DNA of 11,289 nucleotides from positions 1-11,289 of the forward strand of contig CAIVZW010000074.1 in NCBI GenBank assembly GCA_903910495.1, in the 5' to 3' direction. A program made the position numbers and the translations under genes. The notes below the pieces were generated by a model. The model saw only the letters and a list, made by a program, of their open reading frames with translations, was not told where the DNA came from and did no database searches. Shown piece by piece: positions 7,540 to 11,289 of this stretch (within the stretch, counting starts at the first letter, position 1; every line of letters begins with the position of its first letter). This DNA is from an uncultured beta proteobacterium (lineage in GTDB: Bacteria; Pseudomonadota; Gammaproteobacteria; Burkholderiales; Rhodocyclaceae).

Positions 7540-8925
7540 TCAGTTGAGAAGGGCGCTCAGTCCCGAGTCTAGGGCCCATCCGGCGAGCAGGCCGGCGGCC
7601 AGGGATGGCAACCAGATCCGCTCGGAGGCCAGGGTGAGAAGACCGTTGCGGTATTTGAACAACAGGGCCACCGGCCAACTGGCGAACTGACTGACGACCA
7701 CGGCAGCTATGGCTCCGCGTTCGCCTGCGGCAGCGAATCCGGCGGGAATAAGCAAGGCCAGACTCAATGCCCGCACGCTATTGCTGGCACTCACCCAGGC
7801 CGGGCGACCTTTGGCAAACATAAGCTGCTCCACCACCTGATGCCGGATCGCAAGCAGGCCAAAACCAAGCCATTGCAGCATCCAGCCTGCATCCTGGTAG
7901 CGCTGGTCATAAAGCAGATCGACGGCCCAGTGCCCGGCCATAAAAATTCCGCCGGCCATGATGCCCAGAAACGCATCGGCGATTTGCTGGACCCGGGAAT
8001 AAACCCTGGCCGCACTGCCGGCATTGGTGCGCAGGGCTTCACTGAGCGTCGGAAAGATGATGTGGGCGTTGAGGCTCGAATAGATACTCATGACGGCCAT
8101 CATCAAGGTGCTGGCGATCGAAAATACGCCAAAACTTCCGGTACTCAGACTGCCGCCTAAGATCAGCTTTTCGCCATTCGCCGCCAGAAATCCGATTACC
8201 GAGGAAACCAGGATCCATTTGCCAAAGTTGATGATTTCCAGCGCGCACGAGCGATCCCAGCGGGGACGGCAGGATGGCCCTGGCAAATACCAGTGGCTCA
8301 AGGCCGTTCTTCCGGCGGCCGAGGCCAGGGTGCCGATCACCAGACTCCAGACGGAGTGCGTGGCCAGGGCCAGTACCAGGGTGACCGCCATGGCAATCAA
8401 CTGGGTAAGAAACTCAAGCCGGGCCAAATAGGCGATTTTGAGCTCGCGCTGCGCGATCGCCAGCTTCATCGATTCCAGTCCTTGCAACAAGGCGCAAAGG
8501 CTGAAGACTGCAATCAAGAGCGGCAAGCGTGGGTCGGCATAGGCCGTACCCGGCTGGAAATAACCCATGCCGCCGGCCAGATGAAGGAATGCGGCAATAC
8601 CAAGAATCACGACCCACAGCAAGGCACTGCGCAGCAACTGCACGGACCAGGCGGTACCGAGAAAATTGCTCTGGGTGCCGCGCTCGCTCTTGACCACACT
8701 TTGCCAGACACCCAGATCGGAAAACATGACCAGCGCGAAATACAGGATATTGACTGCGGCCAGAAGGCCGTAGGCTTCGGGCAGCAGCAAGCGGGTCAGG
8801 ATCAGGTTGCTGATCAGACGCAGCAACTGCGACGAGATGTTGCCCCCCACCAGCCAGCCGGCAGCATGCAGCATGCGAGAGCGCAGGGACGCTGGCGGCG
8901 TGATCGGTTGGTTAGCGAGATCCAT
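7540..8925 (-). CDS. wzx-like: Wzx-type lipid-linked oligosaccharide flippase
   Basis: This polytopic membrane protein of about 461 residues belongs to the polysaccharide transporter branch of the MATE/MOP flippase superfamily. It would move undecaprenyl-diphosphate-linked repeat units from the cytoplasmic to the periplasmic face. The N-terminal block (NLILTRLLLPEAYGLLA, then FSDLGVWQSVV with a conserved SDLG) is characteristic, and about 12-14 hydrophobic segments follow over the whole length, the family's usual size. The upstream GT4 gene stops at 8931. A TTG at 8934 would overlap that stop (TTGA) and give three more residues, but the ATG at 8925 is preferred; neither has a clear Shine-Dalgarno sequence. 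Either way the gene is tightly packed with its neighbour and likely depends on translational coupling. Confidence 0.88.
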   Translation of the reverse strand: MDLANQPITPPASLRSRMLHAAGWLVGGNISSQLLRLISNLILTRLLLPEAYGLLAAVNILYFALVMFSDLGVWQSVVKSERGTQSNFLGTAWSVQLLRSALLWVVILGIAAFLHLAGGMGYFQPGTAYADPRLPLLIAVFSLCALLQGLESMKLAIAQRELKIAYLARLEFLTQLIAMAVTLVLALATHSVWSLVIGTLASAAGRTALSHWYLPGPSCRPRWDRSCALEIINFGKWILVSSVIGFLAANGEKLILGGSLSTGSFGVFSIASTLMMAVMSIYSSLNAHIIFPTLSEALRTNAGSAARVYSRVQQIADAFLGIMAGGIFMAGHWAVDLLYDQRYQDAGWMLQWLGFGLLAIRHQVVEQLMFAKGRPAWVSASNSVRALSLALLIPAGFAAAGERGAIAAVVVSQFASWPVALLFKYRNGLLTLASERIWLPSLAAGLLAGWALDSGLSALLN

Positions 8926-8930
8926 GCCGG

Positions 8931-10160
8931 TCAAGCCCGGGAGGGTGCAAAGCCGGCGAATATCCGGCTCAGTTGCGCCACATTGCGCCCGAGGTCAAAG
9001 TCGGTCAGCACTTTCGCATGGGCGGCTTCAGCCAGCGCGCGGCGCAATTCGGGTTGCTGAATCAAGCGCCGCAGTTGCAGCGTCAGGCTGTCCACATCGC
9101 CGGGGGTCGCCAGCAAGCCGGTGCGCTCATGCAAGATCAGCTCGGGAATACCGTTGACCGGTGTCGAGACGCAGGGAACCCCGCTCGACATCGCCTCCAT
9201 CAAGACCACCGGAATGCCCTCGGCCAGGCTGGGCAGGACAAAGACGTCAGCGCGCGCAAACTGCGCGCGCACCGCCTGCTGGTTGAGGGAGCCGGTCAGT
9301 TTGATGTGCTGCTCCAGTTGCAGGCGCTCTATCGCCTGCTCGATGCGCGAGCGATCGGGGCCATCGCCAACCATCGTCAAGCTGAAATCAAGTCCTTCAT
9401 CGCGCAGCTGCGCGCAGGCCTGGACAATCAGAATTTGCGCTTTGGCCGAGGACAGGCGGCCGACGCAAAGCAATTCGATCGTGCTTTTGTTCGCTGCGCG
9501 TAGCGCGTAGGTAAATTGAGCCGGATCAACCCCCAGGCGGCAGACCTCCAGTTTCGACCAGTTATCGGGGTGGCTGATGCGCATCAACTGCCCTTTGGCA
9601 AATTGGCTGATACACACCACCTTGTCGGCTTCGCTCATTTTCAGTGGCAAGTGCTGGCCGAAGACGTCGTCAAACTCGTCGGGACCGTGGATGGTGTAAG
9701 ACAGATGACAGGCAGTCAGGCGTTTCACCAGGACGCCGACGGTGGCACTCGCATTGCCAAAATGAACATGCAGGACTTGCAGGCCGAGTTGGCGCATCCA
9801 GCGTGCCACCAGAGCCGCTTCAGCGACATAGGCCAGCGCGTAAAACCAGCTGCCGTTCCTGCCCAGGCGCAAGCCCAGGCACAGCGTGTGGAAAAGCTTT
9901 CCGGGCGATCTCACACACCAGTAGAGGAGCGCCGACAGAGCACCGAACAAGCCTTGCGCCTTGACAAAGAAGGTGTTCTCGGCCTCCTGTTTTTCATACC
10001 CTTCCATCGCCTCCGGGGCGCGGTCGGGTGGATTGATCGAGGCGGTGAACAGGGCATGACCCAAGGCCCGCAGGCCTTGAATTTCACGCAGGATAAAGGT
10101 GTGCGAGATGGCCGGATAGCGACTGACCAGGTAGGCCATGGGCGGCAAGGGAATGTTCAT
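8931..10160 (-). CDS. Glycosyltransferase family 4 (WcaL-like) with a disrupted 5' end
   Basis: This protein of about 409 residues is a GT-B glycosyltransferase similar to the colanic-acid WcaL group. The N-terminal domain has MAYLVSRYPAISHTFILREI, HVHFG (131-135) and HGPDEF (158-163). The donor domain has GRL (234-236), VGDGPDR (264-270) and an intact EX7E pair, E314 and E322, in LAEGIPVVLMEAMSSGVP. I chose ATG at 10160. An in-frame extension to 10268 would translate the inserted element and has no family similarity; ATG at 10139 is possible. The insertion at 10161-10325 abuts this ATG. Without it the gene would read in frame from an ATG at 10351 (MTGRSTPMNIPLPPM), only 15 bp after the upstream gene. 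The body of the gene is intact, so function is probably kept with altered translation. Confidence 0.9.
   Translation of the reverse strand: MNIPLPPMAYLVSRYPAISHTFILREIQGLRALGHALFTASINPPDRAPEAMEGYEKQEAENTFFVKAQGLFGALSALLYWCVRSPGKLFHTLCLGLRLGRNGSWFYALAYVAEAALVARWMRQLGLQVLHVHFGNASATVGVLVKRLTACHLSYTIHGPDEFDDVFGQHLPLKMSEADKVVCISQFAKGQLMRISHPDNWSKLEVCRLGVDPAQFTYALRAANKSTIELLCVGRLSSAKAQILIVQACAQLRDEGLDFSLTMVGDGPDRSRIEQAIERLQLEQHIKLTGSLNQQAVRAQFARADVFVLPSLAEGIPVVLMEAMSSGVPCVSTPVNGIPELILHERTGLLATPGDVDSLTLQLRRLIQQPELRRALAEAAHAKVLTDFDLGRNVAQLSRIFAGFAPSRA
10156..10160. repeat. Left target-site duplication TTCAT
   Basis: TTCAT directly abuts the left end of the inserted element and matches the five bases directly abutting its right end. 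On the minus strand it reads ATGAA and contains the GT4 start codon. Confidence 0.6.
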
Positions 10161-10189
10161 CCCAGATTGTCCATTTGGCGAAATCTGGG
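10161..10189 (-). promoter_or_regulatory. Hairpin enclosing the ribosome-binding region of the GT4 gene
   Basis: CCCAGATT (10161-10168) and AATCTGGG (10182-10189) form a perfect 8-bp inverted repeat with a 13-nt loop. On the transcribed strand the second arm ends directly at the ATG (AATCTGGG-ATG), so the only G-rich stretch that could serve as a ribosome-binding site lies within the stem. The hairpin comes from the left arm of the inserted element and would be expected to reduce independent initiation. Confidence 0.45.
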
Positions 10190-10196
10190 GGAAAAT

Positions 10197-10272
10197 CCGT
10201 TCATGGTGAGCTTGTCCTCCAAGGGGATTTGAGCCCAAGGCCCCGTTGCCTTCGGGGCATCGAACCATGGAC
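10197..10272. repeat. REP-like palindrome 1, split by an inner hairpin
   Basis: GTTCATGGT (10199-10207) pairs with ACCATGGAC (10264-10272) apart from one T-G wobble. The left side continues GAGCTTGTC, close to the common core GAGCCTGTCGAACCATG. The usual loop is replaced by about 45 bp carrying a second stem, GCCCCG (10240-10245) with CGGGGC (10253-10258). There is no T-run after it on either strand, so it is not called a terminator. Confidence 0.5.
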
Positions 10273-10273
10273 A

Positions 10274-10300
10274 GCCCTTCGACAGGCTCAGGGCGAACGG
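10274..10300. repeat. REP-like palindrome 2
   Basis: The plus strand reads CCCTTCGACAGGCTC followed by AGGGCGAACGG. It forms a GCCCT/AGGGC stem (10274-10278 and 10290-10294) with an 11-nt loop. Read on the minus strand it gives the well-known spurious peptide NPFALSLSKG. It is in opposite orientation to palindrome 1. Confidence 0.65.
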
Positions 10301-10325
10301 GTTTTGGGCTAATGGATAATCTAGG

Positions 10326-10330
10326 TTCAT
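10326..10330. repeat. Right target-site duplication TTCAT
   Basis: This is the second copy of the 5-bp direct repeat flanking the inserted element. On the minus strand it reads ATGAA and would restore the original ATGAAC codon context if the element were removed. Confidence 0.6.
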
Positions 10331-10366
10331 GGGAGTTGATCTGCCTGTCATTAAAGGGAGGGCATG

Positions 10367-11289
10367 TTATGCCGTCGAATCGGTCTGGCGCAGAGCCCGG
10401 GCGGGAACACCGCCGACCATCTGTCGTGGGCCGATGGATTTGGTGACCACCGCATTGGCGCCGACCACGCTGTGCTCACCTATGCTGGCGCCCTTGAGCA
10501 CCGCGGCGCCACGTCCCAGCCAGACGTTGGTGCCGAGCTCGATGGGGGCGCTGACGTAACCGCTGTTACGGATCGAAACCGGGTCGGGCTGATGATTGGC
10601 ATCGCGAATGCTGGTGTATTCGCCCACCATGCAGCCCTGGCCCAGGACCACGCGCTCGAAGGCCACGATATGCACGCCGCGCGACAGGACCACATCATCG
10701 CCCAGCGTAATCGAGCCGGCGCCCTGGGTTTCGAGATAAACCCCGGGGTAGATCAGCGCACCGCGGCCGAAGCGAACATTCCGCGTGCCGTGCAGCTCGA
10801 CGTTGCCCAGAATCACATTCGACGGATCGATCCGCTGACCGAGTCCCTCCTGCAAGCGCGCCAGACTCCAAACCCTGAGCCAGCGATCAACGATCACGCG
10901 CCGGCACCAGGCCAACGGCAGCAGCGCCATAACCAGAATACCCTTGAGACCAAGGCCGCTCCGGCACTCGTCCTGTTTGTAATCGACCAGCGCAATTTCC
11001 GTGTGACGGCTGGCCGACTGGCGCCATTTAAGCTGCCCGAACAGAGCCGGAATTTTCTGGAAATGGGCATGCACCGCGTACTGCGCGCACAAGGTCCATT
11101 GCCCGGGTGCCTTCCAGGCGCAGCGATAGGTGGTGCGCAATAGAAAAAGCAGGCCCAGTGAAAGCAGGGCCAGAGCCAGCGCTGTGTTCAGCCACAGCGC
11201 TGCCGCCAGGAGCAGGGGCGAGGCCATGAACAGTATGCCGTGGCGAAAGTCGCGCGCGGATTCGTGTTGCCACAGGCCATCTCCGCGAA
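10367..11289 (-). CDS. Glycosyltransferase 2 C-terminus fused to a hexapeptide-repeat O-acyltransferase, 5' end cut by the window edge
   Basis: One uninterrupted frame runs from the right edge (first full codon at 11287) to TAA at 10367, giving 306 visible residues. Residues 1-105 look like the end of a membrane-linked family 2 glycosyltransferase: GDGLWQHESARDFRHG, a hydrophobic stretch (about 18-52), then an amphipathic region ending in the typical ALVDYK. After a linker (about 106-150), residues 155-305 form a left-handed beta-helix acyltransferase. This domain has hexapeptide repeats such as VRFGRGALIYPGVYLETQ and ITLGDDVVLSRGVHIVAF. It also has SIRDANH, whose His (about residue 231) is the likely catalytic base, and GANAVVTKSI followed by VGGVPAR, the usual acetyl-CoA-binding end of the WcaF/maltose acetyltransferase group. 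The protein would add a sugar and acetylate the product. An ATG at 11227 would remove the GT2 end, so it is not preferred. Confidence 0.8.
   Translation of the reverse strand, partial: RGDGLWQHESARDFRHGILFMASPLLLAAALWLNTALALALLSLGLLFLLRTTYRCAWKAPGQWTLCAQYAVHAHFQKIPALFGQLKWRQSASRHTEIALVDYKQDECRSGLGLKGILVMALLPLAWCRRVIVDRWLRVWSLARLQEGLGQRIDPSNVILGNVELHGTRNVRFGRGALIYPGVYLETQGAGSITLGDDVVLSRGVHIVAFERVVLGQGCMVGEYTSIRDANHQPDPVSIRNSGYVSAPIELGTNVWLGRGAAVLKGASIGEHSVVGANAVVTKSIGPRQMVGGVPARALRQTDSTA

Larger units (their letters stand above)
10161..10325. mobile_element. MITE-like or REP-doublet insertion, 165 bp
   Basis: The two ends are imperfect inverted repeats. CCCAGATTGTCCAT at 10161-10174 matches the reverse complement of ATGGATAATCTAGG at 10312-10325 in 12 of 14 positions. 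Similarity continues inward after an 11-nt gap, from AAAATCCGTTC on the left to AAAACCCGTTC on the right (reverse complement), then TGAGCYTGTC in both arms. The element is flanked by the direct repeat TTCAT. It encodes no transposase; a small reading frame through it (giving PFALSLSKG) is only the translation of the repeat. The structure suggests a non-autonomous insertion mobilised in trans. The palindromic cores are of the REP-like type that is abundant in many proteobacterial genomes, though REP movement by RAYT enzymes is not usually associated with a target duplication. Confidence 0.6.

Noticed and set aside
9250..9270. GCGCGC inverted repeat inside the GT4 gene
   Set aside because: It lies within conserved coding sequence in GC-rich DNA and is explained by codon use.
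10240..10258. Rho-independent terminator formed by GCCCCG/CGGGGC
   Set aside because: Neither strand has a run of T after the stem; it is part of the palindromic element.
10157..10351. Small 64-residue gene reading through the inserted element
   Set aside because: The peptide contains the familiar REP translation PFALSLSKG and has no family resemblance; it is better seen as the old GT4 start reading into the repeat.
1..11289. CRISPR array, tRNA, rRNA, phage or defence genes
   Set aside because: No regularly spaced repeats, no tRNA-like cloverleaf and no characteristic protein motifs were seen.

Overview
The window is an accessory surface-polysaccharide (exopolysaccharide, capsule or O-antigen) biosynthesis locus from a Gram-negative bacterium. 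The moderately high GC content, the overlapping operon-style genes, the glycosyltransferase types and the REP-like palindromes of the kind that translate as 'FALSLSKG' all suggest a proteobacterium, probably a betaproteobacterium. The lineage is an inference; no rRNA or housekeeping gene is present to fix it.

Layout from left to right. (1) Positions 1-1560, minus strand: a family 25 glycosyltransferase (cut by the left edge) lies downstream of a membrane-anchored family 2 glycosyltransferase. (2) Positions 1561-1706: a 146-bp divergent intergenic region with two small palindromes sharing an ACAGTCT direct repeat. (3) Positions 1707-5233, plus strand: a Wzz/GumC-like polysaccharide co-polymerase carrying a tyrosine-kinase-like domain without a recognisable P-loop, overlapped by 4 bp (ATGA) by a Wzy-type O-antigen polymerase/ligase family protein. 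(4) Positions 5214-11289, minus strand, converging on and overlapping the wzy-like gene by 20 bp. In transcription order this block encodes a glycosyltransferase-2/hexapeptide acyltransferase fusion (cut by the right edge), a GT4 glycosyltransferase, a Wzx-type flippase, a second GT4 glycosyltransferase and an OafA-type membrane acyltransferase.

Together the genes make most of a Wzx/Wzy-dependent pathway. The glycosyltransferases build a lipid-linked repeat unit, the hexapeptide and membrane acyltransferases decorate it, the flippase exports it, and the polymerase with its co-polymerase joins units to a set length. The initiating sugar-phosphate transferase, the outer-membrane exporter (Wza) and a catalytically intact BY-kinase are not in the window.

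The most unusual sequence is the 165-bp element at 10161-10325. Its two ends are imperfect inverted repeats, it contains two REP-like palindromes, and it is flanked by a 5-bp direct repeat (TTCAT). It sits exactly at the start codon of the first GT4 gene, so it looks like a small non-autonomous insertion that replaced that gene's 5' end and ribosome-binding region.
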